Assembly (NCBI GenBank): GCA_015486895.1
Contig: WFQT01000260.1
Span: forward strand, 1 to 5,425
Length of the DNA: 5,425 nucleotides
DNA from: Anaerolineae bacterium
GTDB lineage: Bacteria; Chloroflexota; Anaerolineae; JAADDB01
Direction of reading: 5' to 3'
The translations under genes were made by a program, and so were the position numbers. A model generated the notes under the pieces. That model had not been told where the DNA came from and did not search any database. It was given only the letters and a program-made list of their open reading frames with translations. Numbering within the stretch: position 1 is the stretch's first letter; each line of letters starts with the position of its first letter. Positions 1-5,412 of this stretch are shown here, in pieces.

Positions 1-70
1 GACGCATGCGGGCGGCCAAAGGCGCCTCCCGGTGCAGCCGTTCCTCAAGAGCCTGATCGAACAAATCCAC
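1..70 (-). CDS. rarA: RarA (MgsA) AAA+ ATPase, N-terminal fragment cut by the window edge
   Basis: This is the start of a gene running off the left edge; 23 codons are visible. Reading from a GTG at 70, the product begins MDLFDQALEERLHREAPLAA and continues RMR. The acidic amphipathic start followed by APLAARMR is the characteristic N-terminus of the RarA/MgsA/WRNIP1 family, where PLAxRMRP precedes the Walker A region. RarA is a cytoplasmic clamp-loader-like ATPase acting at stalled replication forks. A GAGGG ribosome binding site at 76-80 lies 5 bases before the GTG and begins on the last base of the TPR gene's stop codon. With only 9 bases between the two genes, rarA is probably the third gene of the operon. 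The ATPase motifs lie outside the window, so the call rests on the N-terminal signature alone. Confidence 0.82.
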   Translation of the reverse strand, partial: MDLFDQALEERLHREAPLAARMR

Positions 71-79
71 GACGACCCT

Positions 80-1213
80 CTACTTCCCCGGACAGAGCTT
101 CAAGCCAGCCAAAGCCGGCTGCGAGCGTGGGTTCACATCTAAAGCCTTTTTCAACCAGGGTAGCCCCTGGTTGCACTTGCCGATGTAGATATAGGAAAGT
201 CCAAGCTCGTAATAGACTTCCTCCGACTTGATACCAAGGTTAACCGCTTTCTCAAAAACAGGAATAGCTCCCTCATAGTTACGATGAATGTAATAGGCAG
301 AACCCAAATGCTTGTAAGCTAAAACATAATTAGGATCGATCTCTATTGCCTTGCGCAGCTCGACAATGCCTCGCTGGTAATCGTCGCCCATGACATACGC
401 CCAACCAATAGCATCATAAGGCTGCGGGCTCTCGGGATCAATAGCATGGGCATGCTGAAAAGCATCCACTGCCGCGGCCGTATCGCCCAGTGCTAATTGG
501 TTGCGCCCCATGGCCATGTAGACAAAAGCAAAGTTCGGGTACAAAGACAAAGCCTGTTTGTAGGCGGAGATAGCTTCTTTATACTTTCCTTGTCGCTCCA
601 GCACATAGCCATAATTGCGCCAAATCAAGGGAGAGCGCTCATCAAATTGGATTGCCTGCTTCGCCTCTTCCAGAGCCCTCCTGGCGTTACCTTCATCGGC
701 ATAGATCTCGGCCAAATAAGCATGCGCTAAAGCGGAATTACTATCTAAGTTAATGGCTTGTAGGGCCTTGTTCATAGCCTCATCGTAGTGGCCATCCCAA
801 TCAAGCGCCATAGCTAAAGTCGCCACTACGTCAGCATTTTCAGGGGCTAATGTTACTGCTTGCCGAGCCGCGTCTACGGCACCTTTTGTATTTCCCTCCA
901 AAACCAACAATCGCGCCAGCCAGGTGTAAGCGACTACGCTATCCGGTTCCTGAAGGGCCACTTGCCGGTAGGCAGCAATGGCCGCTTTGATTTTCCCGGC
1001 CCGGTAAAGCGCCTCTGCACTATTCAGATAGCTCGAGGCGCTCCTGGTGGCCGTGGGTGTGGGTGTAGGCGTGGCCAAAGGATTCCGCACCACGTCTGTG
1101 TGTTGCGCGGCAAGATAGAAAAGCCCCATCAGCAACACTGAAAGCATAATCAGCAAAACAGGCGACCGGCGGCGGTGTATCCGTGGTTTCCAGCGGTTGG
1201 GATCGAGATACAT
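80..1213 (-). CDS. Membrane-anchored tetratricopeptide-repeat (TPR) protein
   Basis: A 377-residue protein. A basic N-terminus (RIHRRR, 11-16) precedes one hydrophobic helix at about 18-36, consistent with an uncleaved signal anchor. A Thr-Pro spacer follows (TPTPTPTAT, about 48-56). From residue 61 to about 366 there are nine consecutive 34-residue units with TPR spacing: small residues at the helix-packing positions and a Pro or turn near each unit's end (APEN, YPNF, DPES, DPNY, NPRS). The solenoid should therefore lie outside the cytoplasmic membrane as a protein-interaction scaffold; the partner is unknown. The only two cysteines, C347 and C374, bracket the last repeat and could form a disulfide, which fits export. 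The ATG at 1213 lies 3 bases after the phosphatase stop, with a GGGAG site 9 bases upstream inside the end of that gene, so translational coupling is likely. TPR proteins have no catalytic activity of their own, and the sequence does not name a specific role. Confidence 0.9.
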   Translation of the reverse strand: MYLDPNRWKPRIHRRRSPVLLIMLSVLLMGLFYLAAQHTDVVRNPLATPTPTPTATRSASSYLNSAEALYRAGKIKAAIAAYRQVALQEPDSVVAYTWLARLLVLEGNTKGAVDAARQAVTLAPENADVVATLAMALDWDGHYDEAMNKALQAINLDSNSALAHAYLAEIYADEGNARRALEEAKQAIQFDERSPLIWRNYGYVLERQGKYKEAISAYKQALSLYPNFAFVYMAMGRNQLALGDTAAAVDAFQHAHAIDPESPQPYDAIGWAYVMGDDYQRGIVELRKAIEIDPNYVLAYKHLGSAYYIHRNYEGAIPVFEKAVNLGIKSEEVYYELGLSYIYIGKCNQGLPWLKKALDVNPRSQPALAGLKLCPGK

Positions 1214-1216
1214 GTT

Positions 1217-2020
1217 TTACAACTCCCGGCGGACCCCCTGAACAATGGCCAATAACTGGTCATGAATGTAACCGTTGCTGGCTACCATATCCATATCTCC
1301 CGGCTGCCATGGCTCCCCGGCATAGTTCGTCACCGTTCCCCCCGCCTCACGAATTAATAATGCGCCGGCGACCCAGTCCCATGGCTTTAGGTTGGCCTCC
1401 CAATAGCCATCTAAGCGGCCATCGGCCAGCCAACAGAGGTCAACGGTTGCAGCGCCACCACGACGTATCCCCTGGACCCGCGGCAAGATGACGTTAAACT
1501 CTTGCAGGTTGTTGTCAGGGTTCTCCGCCCGCGTGTAAGGGAAGCCGGTGGATAGCAAAGCTTGCCCCAACTTAGCCGTCCCGCTGACTTGCAAACGGCG
1601 AGGAGGTTCGCCGTCTTCCTGCGCCCAGGCGCCACCACCGGCCGTCGCCCAGCACGTTTGCCGCAGGATAGGGCAGCGGGTAACCCCCAACAACAGGTTA
1701 TTCCATTCGTACAAACCAATGGAGATGCCGAAAACAGGATATCCGTGGGCAAAATTGGTCGTGCCGTCAATGGGATCGACCACCCAACGCCGATCGCTAC
1801 CAGCATTGAGGCCACTCTCTTCGGCCAGGATACTGTCAGTGGGAAAGCGGTCTCTTAAGCGATCCAGGAGTAGCTCCTCAACAGCCAGATCCGCTTCCGT
1901 CACTAAGTCAATATCACGATACTTGTGTCGCACTTGGCGAACACCATCGTAAAACAGTGTCAAAGCTGTACCGCCGGCCTCCTGCAACAACATTTTCAAA
2001 AAAGTAACCTCTTCTTGCAT
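1217..2020 (-). CDS. suhB: Inositol monophosphatase family phosphatase (SuhB-like)
   Basis: A 267-residue enzyme of the Mg2+-dependent IMPase fold, the usual full length for the family (E. coli SuhB is similar). Numbered from the ATG at 2020, the signatures are LAEES with E67, DPIDGTTNF with D82 and D85, and PWDWVAG with D215. These correspond to the metal ligands E70, D90, D93 and D220 of human IMPase. The LIREAGG segment after D215 is also typical. The expected reaction is hydrolysis of myo-inositol phosphate or a related sugar or nucleotide phosphate; substrate cannot be read from sequence, and histidinol-phosphatase or fructose-bisphosphatase activity occurs in this superfamily. A TTG directly upstream (2023) could add one residue, but the ATG is preferred because AAGGA lies 7 bases before it. 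It is the first gene of the operon with the TPR protein and rarA, behind its own promoter. The suhB symbol is a family label, not proof of function. Confidence 0.93.
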   Translation of the reverse strand: MQEEVTFLKMLLQEAGGTALTLFYDGVRQVRHKYRDIDLVTEADLAVEELLLDRLRDRFPTDSILAEESGLNAGSDRRWVVDPIDGTTNFAHGYPVFGISIGLYEWNNLLLGVTRCPILRQTCWATAGGGAWAQEDGEPPRRLQVSGTAKLGQALLSTGFPYTRAENPDNNLQEFNVILPRVQGIRRGGAATVDLCWLADGRLDGYWEANLKPWDWVAGALLIREAGGTVTNYAGEPWQPGDMDMVASNGYIHDQLLAIVQGVRREL

Positions 2021-2052
2021 CAACCCTTCCTTTTCATCAGGATCCTGGGGTC

Positions 2053-2081
2053 ATGATAGCACGGGAGCAAAGGCCCGTCAA
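2053..2081 (-). promoter_or_regulatory. Sigma70-type promoter of the phosphatase-TPR-rarA operon
   Basis: On the minus strand, TTGACG (2081-2076) is followed by a 17-base spacer and TATCAT (2058-2053). The -10 is preceded by TGC, an extended -10 arrangement. Transcription should start near 2046, leaving a leader of about 25 bases that contains the AAGGA ribosome binding site of the phosphatase gene. The spacer carries a small inverted repeat (ACGGG ... CCCGT), which could be chance or a weak operator. Spacing and position relative to the first gene make this a good promoter call. Confidence 0.75.
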
Positions 2082-2164
2082 AGTCACTTTCAGGGAAGGC
2101 TTCCGGGGCCAATATTCCCCCCTCACTTTTCTCCTTGTCCGCTCGAGGGAAGGACTGAAAGACT

Positions 2165-2314
2165 GGCTACCTGACATTTTTGCGCAGGTGTCATTGCAAG
2201 GGTGCTTTAGCGGCCGCAGCAATCTCCAATATGGCAAGTCGGAGATTGCTGCGCCCCTGCGGGGCTTGCAATGACAAGACCATCACGATGATTTTCGCAA
2301 ACTGTCAGGTGGCT
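2165..2314. mobile_element. MITE-like palindromic element with inverted ends and possible GGCT target duplication
   Basis: The body runs from 2169 to 2310 (142 bp). Its left end ACCTGACA (2169-2176) is matched in reverse complement by TGTCAGGT (2303-2310). With one gap the match continues inwards into a shared TTTGCG, giving imperfect terminal repeats of about 15 bp. GGCT occurs directly outside each end (2165-2168 and 2311-2314), as a 4-bp target duplication would. The interior is itself a long palindrome (listed separately) and there is no transposase ORF, so any movement would need an enzyme in trans. A 4-bp flanking match can arise by chance, and extended hairpins of this kind can also be simple repeats or terminators. 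Confidence 0.5.
2189..2276. repeat. REP-like long palindrome (outer 12-bp and inner 13-bp stems)
   Basis: TGTCATTGCAAG (2189-2200) pairs perfectly with CTTGCAATGACA (2265-2276). Inside it, CGCAGCAATCTCC (2215-2227) pairs perfectly with 2241-2253, leaving a 13-base loop. The right-hand internal bulge is a mini-hairpin, CCCC-TGC-GGGG (2254-2264). The GTCATTGC ... GCAATCTC / GAGATTGC ... GCAATGAC layout resembles dispersed palindromic repeats seen in many unrelated bacterial genomes; that comparison is from memory. Transcribed from either strand it would form a strong hairpin and could stop read-through or protect 3' ends. It lacks a following T-run, so it is not called a terminator. Confidence 0.75.
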
Positions 2315-2520
2315 AATACCCCGGCGGTAATAGGGGAGATCGTATAACAACCATTACGAAACTTGCCTGCGCAGATTGGAATCCAGTCGCCGAAAACGGG
2401 GAATGGGATCGTGACAACAATATCTGTAAAGGGGCAATGTTTGGAGGGCGAGAGAATGCCCACAAGTATTGAGAAGATATGGCTAAACCCGAAAATGCCA
2501 TTGCCCAGTCCATATTAAAG
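2315..2520. other. Gene-free stretch between the palindromic element and the hairpin
   Basis: No ORF with a credible ribosome binding site was found on either strand. Minor structure only: GGGCAATG (2432-2439) has its reverse complement CATTGCCC at 2499-2506. A short segment around 2365-2390 (TGCGCAG ... GGAATCCAG) loosely recalls degraded dispersed palindromic repeats. The minus-strand reading frame open across this stretch (to 2313) has no start signal and no recognisable protein similarity. It looks like intergenic debris. Confidence 0.5.
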
Positions 2521-2554
2521 GTAAAGGGCCTTCCTTTTACAGAAGGCCCTTTAC
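2521..2554 (-). terminator. Strong hairpin, probable terminator of the small minus-strand transcript
   Basis: GTAAAGGGCCTTC (2521-2533) is perfectly complementary to GAAGGCCCTTTAC (2542-2554), giving a 13-bp stem with an 8-base loop. On the minus strand the GC-rich core is followed by a moderately T-rich tail (TTTACCTTTAATA), so RNA leaving the small-gene promoter could terminate here about 180 nt from its start. There is no clean run of Ts, since the three nearest pair inside the stem. Termination may therefore be partial, or the hairpin may act as a 3' stabiliser. It is nearly symmetrical and might work on either strand. Confidence 0.6.
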
Positions 2555-2558
2555 ACGT

Positions 2559-2615
2559 GGCACCATGACACACTATCTATTAGCGCTTGCTAAAGAGAGG
2601 TGATGTCATGGTGCC
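2559..2615. repeat. 12-bp perfect inverted repeat enclosing a small inner hairpin
   Basis: GGCACCATGACA (2559-2570) is the exact reverse complement of TGTCATGGTGCC (2604-2615). The 33-base interval holds a second stem, TTAGC-GCTT-GCTAA (2580-2593). In the minus-strand RNA the first arm to be made (2615-2604) lies within the small ORF and overlaps the sequence that would pair with its ribosome binding site and start codon. The two pairings therefore compete. It could equally act at DNA level as a dyad binding site. Confidence 0.7.
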
Positions 2616-2636
2616 GGGTTTACGACAATTTGCCAT
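2580..2636 (-). CDS. Putative 18-residue micropeptide ORF with near-ideal expression signals
   Basis: The ORF encodes MANCRKPGTMTSPLFSKR and ends in TAA followed at once by TAG. I recognise no family. It is basic (two Arg, two Lys), has one Cys, and no membrane segment. It is called because of its signals: the ATG at 2636 sits 7 bases after AAGGAGG, within a full match to the 16S anti-SD, and about 60 bases downstream of a near-consensus promoter. A likely terminator hairpin follows. An in-frame ATG at 2687 would extend it to 35 residues, starting MKYRHFWSYSKRKGGDA. That start has GAGG directly abutting it, too close for normal initiation, so the shorter form is preferred. It may be a leader peptide, an independent micropeptide, or an incidental ORF in a regulatory RNA. 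It precedes no gene closely; the phosphatase start is about 560 bases away behind its own promoter. Confidence 0.45.
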   Translation of the reverse strand: MANCRKPGTMTSPLFSKR

Positions 2637-2651
2637 AGCATCACCTCCTTT
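2592..2651 (-). promoter_or_regulatory. Full-length Shine-Dalgarno inside a hairpin that also pairs the start codon
   Basis: On the minus strand AAAGGAGGTGATG (2651-2639) contains an 11-base complement to the 16S rRNA 3' end. It can pair with CATCACCTC and CTTT (2605-2592), giving 13 base pairs with one bulged U (2596). After a 2x2 internal loop the start codon AUGG (2636-2633) can pair with CCAU (2612-2609). Both the ribosome binding site and the AUG would then be hidden by the ORF's own later codons. The closing loop is about 20 nt. The arm that hides the AUG also belongs to the competing 2559-2615 stem, so a two-state switch or an H-type pseudoknot is geometrically possible. The pairing is read directly; the switching role is inference. 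Confidence 0.55.
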
Positions 2652-2704
2652 GCGCTTGGAATAGCTCCAGAAGTGACGGTACTTCATCCTCAATACTCAA
2701 ATAC

Positions 2705-2733
2705 AATATAAACGATTCTCCCGATTTTGTCAA
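2705..2733 (-). promoter_or_regulatory. Near-consensus sigma70 promoter for the small transcript
   Basis: On the minus strand, a perfect TTGACA (2733-2728) is followed by a 17-base spacer and TATATT (2710-2705), one mismatch from consensus. Transcription should begin near 2698. It is the strongest promoter-like sequence in the window, yet no ordinary gene follows it for about 680 bases. The first part of the RNA (about 2697-2652) can form two small hairpins, GAAGU/ACUUC and UGGA/UCCA, before reaching the full-length Shine-Dalgarno sequence. Confidence 0.8.
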
Positions 2734-2815
2734 GTGCGCTACAGACAAAATTAATCCGCGTCCAATCCTTGAGTAAGTCCCAGCAAAGATCTCAATAGCA
2801 CATCTCGGGCCCCAG

Positions 2816-4294
2816 TCACTTCGCAAGACGCTGCTTCTGGTAGAGACTCACATTGACCATACAGGAGCCAATAGCATAATTTGCCGCTAAGCCCTCCTGC
2901 TGCACATAGTGTACATCTCTTACAACCACTTCTGCCTGAAGCGAAGCGCTCTCCAGAGAAAATATGTCATGCCGGCTCAATTCTTCTATCCGGTAGTACG
3001 ATTCCGGTGAAGGAATATCATCTTTCGCTGCCGGGGCAACCAGGTAAAGAATATTAGTGTTAGAATCCTCCTTGTCGAAGAGCTCGACACTCAACGCTCT
3101 AGCCAAACTCTCCTTGTCGGAAGCAAGCCCCTCCGTATACTCCACACCGGACAGCGATATCTCACCCAGGTAATTTCCACCGTTATCTCGTATAGTTATC
3201 GTATCTACATCACGATCCTTGGCGACAAAATTCAGAGCTACCTCGCGCAATGAGATCCTCTGGTATAGGCTGCGGTCACTGCTCTCACCACCGGCCGTCG
3301 GGGGTTCCTCGGGAGAGACACTTACCTCTCTTACTTTCTCATTGGGCTCGACTGCCGGCGACTCAAGCGAGGACACGGTTGCTGGCTTTTCCGCAGCAGG
3401 TCCGGCAACAGGAATATTCCCAGGGTGAGTTATCCCCTGTTCTGACGCTTCCTCCTGAATGCCAGGAGTACCAGGTACCAGCAACTCTGGCGGAATACTT
3501 GCAGAAGAACGGACAACCTCTCTGGCACTTAGCGGTTCCGCTCCTGCCTCCGTCTCCGGAGCAAAAGGCGGTACTGGAGCTGGAGCCTGTACGAATTCCT
3601 CCTCCGCGGAAGGCGGCTTCTTTTCCTCTTGTGCTTCCGATGCCGGTCCCTCACCGGGCATAGGAGACTGCTGCAGATCGTCATCGGCAATTTCACCGCT
3701 GCCAACAACCGGCTCAGGAGTATTTTTCACGACCAACAGCTTACGAAATATAGGCGAGCGCTGTTCCAATAAGTGGGCCACCAGAGCCGCTAAGCCAAGG
3801 AACAGGCCCAATGCGATGACCCCTAAAATTACCCATAAGGCATTAAGTCGCTTTGCCAGAGTTTTCGGTTCGTTCATTGGTACTAGTGGTTCTGCTTCCT
3901 CTCCTTTAACGAAACTGAGTGTGTCGCGCAATGTTTTCTGATCAAATGCTTGTTCACTCGGGTTCTTAATGTTGTGACCCACCCACGCTTCAGCTTCGCC
4001 GAAATATGAAGGCAACTGACTATCGCTAAATGAGTCCAATCGCTTGCTCAAGAGAGCCGCATCGCCACTTTGCTGAAATGATGTTGCAGCCATTAAAATG
4101 TACTGGGCCCGATAATCAGGGCGTAGATCTACAGGATAGGTATCCGTCAAACGTATGGGAAACACCTGCCAGGCCAGTAACAAGCCGATAATTAACCCCA
4201 CGACGAATCCTACGAGATATCGATGATACCGATTCCACCAATAAACGAGTACTTCTCTCATTCCAGCCGACGTAGGACCTTTTTCTACTCCCAT
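2816..4294 (-). CDS. Two-helix membrane protein with acidic Pro-rich linker and beta-rich C-terminal domain
   Basis: A 492-residue protein of unknown function. Helix 1 spans about 27-44 (VGFVVGLIIGLLLAWQV). A segment of about 105 residues follows, opening with LRPDYRAQYILMAA, and helix 2 lies at about 152-175. Residues about 190-340 form a low-complexity linker rich in Glu, Pro, Ala and Ser. Residues about 345-488 form a compact domain with alternating hydrophobic strands and a LFDKED motif (405-410). From memory, this layout resembles uncharacterised Chloroflexota membrane proteins. If the basic N-terminus is cytoplasmic, the region between helices is outside and the linker and C-terminal domain are inside. 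The ATG at 4294 is chosen because AAGAGGT lies a few bases upstream; an ATG at 4378 would add 28 residues, lacks such support and would overlap the peptidase by 94 bases. The chosen start overlaps the peptidase stop by 10 bases, implying coupling. No terminator is evident after its TGA. Confidence 0.88.
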   Translation of the reverse strand: MGVEKGPTSAGMREVLVYWWNRYHRYLVGFVVGLIIGLLLAWQVFPIRLTDTYPVDLRPDYRAQYILMAATSFQQSGDAALLSKRLDSFSDSQLPSYFGEAEAWVGHNIKNPSEQAFDQKTLRDTLSFVKGEEAEPLVPMNEPKTLAKRLNALWVILGVIALGLFLGLAALVAHLLEQRSPIFRKLLVVKNTPEPVVGSGEIADDDLQQSPMPGEGPASEAQEEKKPPSAEEEFVQAPAPVPPFAPETEAGAEPLSAREVVRSSASIPPELLVPGTPGIQEEASEQGITHPGNIPVAGPAAEKPATVSSLESPAVEPNEKVREVSVSPEEPPTAGGESSDRSLYQRISLREVALNFVAKDRDVDTITIRDNGGNYLGEISLSGVEYTEGLASDKESLARALSVELFDKEDSNTNILYLVAPAAKDDIPSPESYYRIEELSRHDIFSLESASLQAEVVVRDVHYVQQEGLAANYAIGSCMVNVSLYQKQRLAK

Positions 4295-5373
4295 GCCAAC
4301 CTCTTTTCCGCGTGACTCAACAACTCCACTCCATCTTCGCGAATCAGCAACAGGTCCTCGATACGCACACCGCCCCACCCCGGCAAATAGATACCCGGCT
4401 CAATGGTAATTACCATCCCAGCGGTTAGAACTGACTGACTCAAAGGAGAAATAGAGGGCGACTCATGAATCTCTAACCCAACGCCATGCCCCAAAGCATG
4501 GGAAAAAGCATAACCGTATCCAGCTTCCTCAATACGACTGCGGGCAATCCGATCTACCTCTGCGGCGGCGACGCCGGGCCGGATGGCAGCAATACTCTCT
4601 TCCTGCGCCTGCCGTACCAGTTCCCAAACAGCACGGTAGCGTTCTGTCACCGCATCGCCAAACCAAAAAGCGCGAGTCATGTCCGAACAGTAATGATCTT
4701 TCTTAGCGCCTAAATCGATCCAGACCGGCTCATTATTGGCAAGGGGGCACTTTCCCCCATGGGCATGGGGCTTAGACGTGTTCAATCCACTGCTAACTGA
4801 AACCCCAAAGGCCATCTCTTCAGCACCATTTTCCCGCATCCAGCGCTCCAACCGCCAACTCAAGGTGTCCTCCATCATACCCGGCTCTAACAACGATGCT
4901 AACGATCTCACTGCCCCATCGGTGATCCGGGCAGCGGTACGAATACGCTGAATTTCACTTTCATCCTTGACTTCTCGAAGAGTTTCCACAAATTGTCGCG
5001 TCGGCTGCCATTCTACCCCAGGTACCTTCTGCAGCCAGTCCTCTTGCTGGGCTACAGTAATATGTGCCGCTTCAAAGCCTAATGTTCGTCCCAGACCTGG
5101 CAGCACCTTGGCCAACTGGTCAGCGTATGGCTCCGTCCGTGTCTGCCGAATCAGTTCCAAATCCGGGCTTTCCTGTCCCACCTGTTCCCAATAACGCCCA
5201 TCGACGAAAATGGCAGCTCTGTTTTTAGTAATCAGCAACAAGCCACTGCTGCCGCTAAAGCCACTCAAATAAAAACGGTTCTCTGGCTGGGAAATGACGA
5301 CACCGTCTAAATCCGTTTCGTCAAGCTTTCGGCGCAAGTATGCTAAGCGATCTCGAAAAGGTGAATCGGACAT
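4285..5373 (-). CDS. M24B family metallopeptidase, probable Xaa-Pro aminopeptidase
   Basis: A 362-residue cytoplasmic enzyme expected to remove N-terminal residues preceding proline, or to cleave Xaa-Pro dipeptides. Residues about 5-130 are a creatinase-type N-terminal domain (DGVVISQPENRFYLSGF near 23-39). From about 140 on is the pita-bread catalytic domain. All five dinuclear-metal ligands are present: D220 (WIDLG), D231 (CSDMTRAF), H296 (LGHGVGLEIHE), E325 (TIEPGIY) and E339 (VRIED). Their spacing closely follows Pyrococcus prolidase. H203 (KPHAH) and H303 match conserved catalytic-pocket histidines. The length fits the short YpdF/YqhT-like aminopeptidases rather than E. coli PepP (about 440). 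The ATG at 5373 is set by GGAGG 7 bases upstream (5385-5381). The gene heads a two-gene unit with the membrane protein. Aminopeptidase and prolidase activity cannot be separated from sequence, so no symbol is given. Confidence 0.95.
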   Translation of the reverse strand: MSDSPFRDRLAYLRRKLDETDLDGVVISQPENRFYLSGFSGSSGLLLITKNRAAIFVDGRYWEQVGQESPDLELIRQTRTEPYADQLAKVLPGLGRTLGFEAAHITVAQQEDWLQKVPGVEWQPTRQFVETLREVKDESEIQRIRTAARITDGAVRSLASLLEPGMMEDTLSWRLERWMRENGAEEMAFGVSVSSGLNTSKPHAHGGKCPLANNEPVWIDLGAKKDHYCSDMTRAFWFGDAVTERYRAVWELVRQAQEESIAAIRPGVAAAEVDRIARSRIEEAGYGYAFSHALGHGVGLEIHESPSISPLSQSVLTAGMVITIEPGIYLPGWGGVRIEDLLLIREDGVELLSHAEKRLAWE

Positions 5374-5403
5374 GAAAGGTCCTCCACGGGTATGATTTAT
5401 GTC

Positions 5404-5412
5404 ATTTTACCA
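5404..5412 (-). promoter_or_regulatory. Extended -10 box upstream of the peptidase gene
   Basis: On the minus strand TGG-TAAAAT (5412-5404) has the TGn extension and a one-mismatch -10 hexamer, about 30 bases before the peptidase ATG. A -35 hexamer at normal spacing would fall at about 5427-5432, just outside the window, so only half of the promoter can be judged. The position suits a short leader carrying the GGAGG site. Confidence 0.5.

Noticed and set aside
1548..1952. Plus-strand ORF of 134 codons opposite the phosphatase gene
   Set aside because: The minus strand encodes an IMPase with all signature motifs; this antisense frame has none.
2037..2274. ORFs on both strands between the phosphatase gene and the palindromic element (plus 2053-2274, minus 2037-2237)
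   Set aside because: They cover the operon promoter and the palindromic element, lack ribosome binding sites and resemble no family.
2313..2573. Minus-strand frame of 86 codons, in phase with the small ORF after TAA TAG
   Set aside because: No start signal, reads through the palindrome arm and terminator hairpin, and shows no recognisable protein features. I considered a gene broken by two stops but found no similarity to support a pseudogene.
2550..2580. Possible plus-strand promoter (TTTACA with a TATCTA 18 bases on) ahead of the plus-strand 18-codon ORF
   Set aside because: The -10 is poor and overlaps the palindrome; support is far weaker than for the minus-strand promoter.
2630..2660. 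Plus-strand ATCACCTCCTTT resembling the 3' end of 16S rRNA
   Set aside because: It is simply the complement of a full-length Shine-Dalgarno sequence; the flanking conserved 16S sequence is absent.
2021..2815. CRISPR array, tRNA or other classical RNA gene in the long intergenic region
   Set aside because: The repeats are inverted, not regularly spaced direct repeats, and no tRNA cloverleaf or T-loop motif was seen on either strand by eye.
2641..2826. Minus-strand frame of 61 codons overlapping the end of the membrane-protein gene
   Set aside because: It starts with TTG and has no ribosome binding site, shows no recognisable family, and contains the near-consensus promoter and the Shine-Dalgarno sequence of the small ORF. 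It is better explained as regulatory DNA.
3459..3941. Plus-strand ORF of 160 codons opposite the membrane-protein gene
   Set aside because: It is a shadow of the Pro/Glu/Ser-rich linker coding sequence, with low-complexity composition and no initiation signal; the minus-strand protein has clear domain structure.
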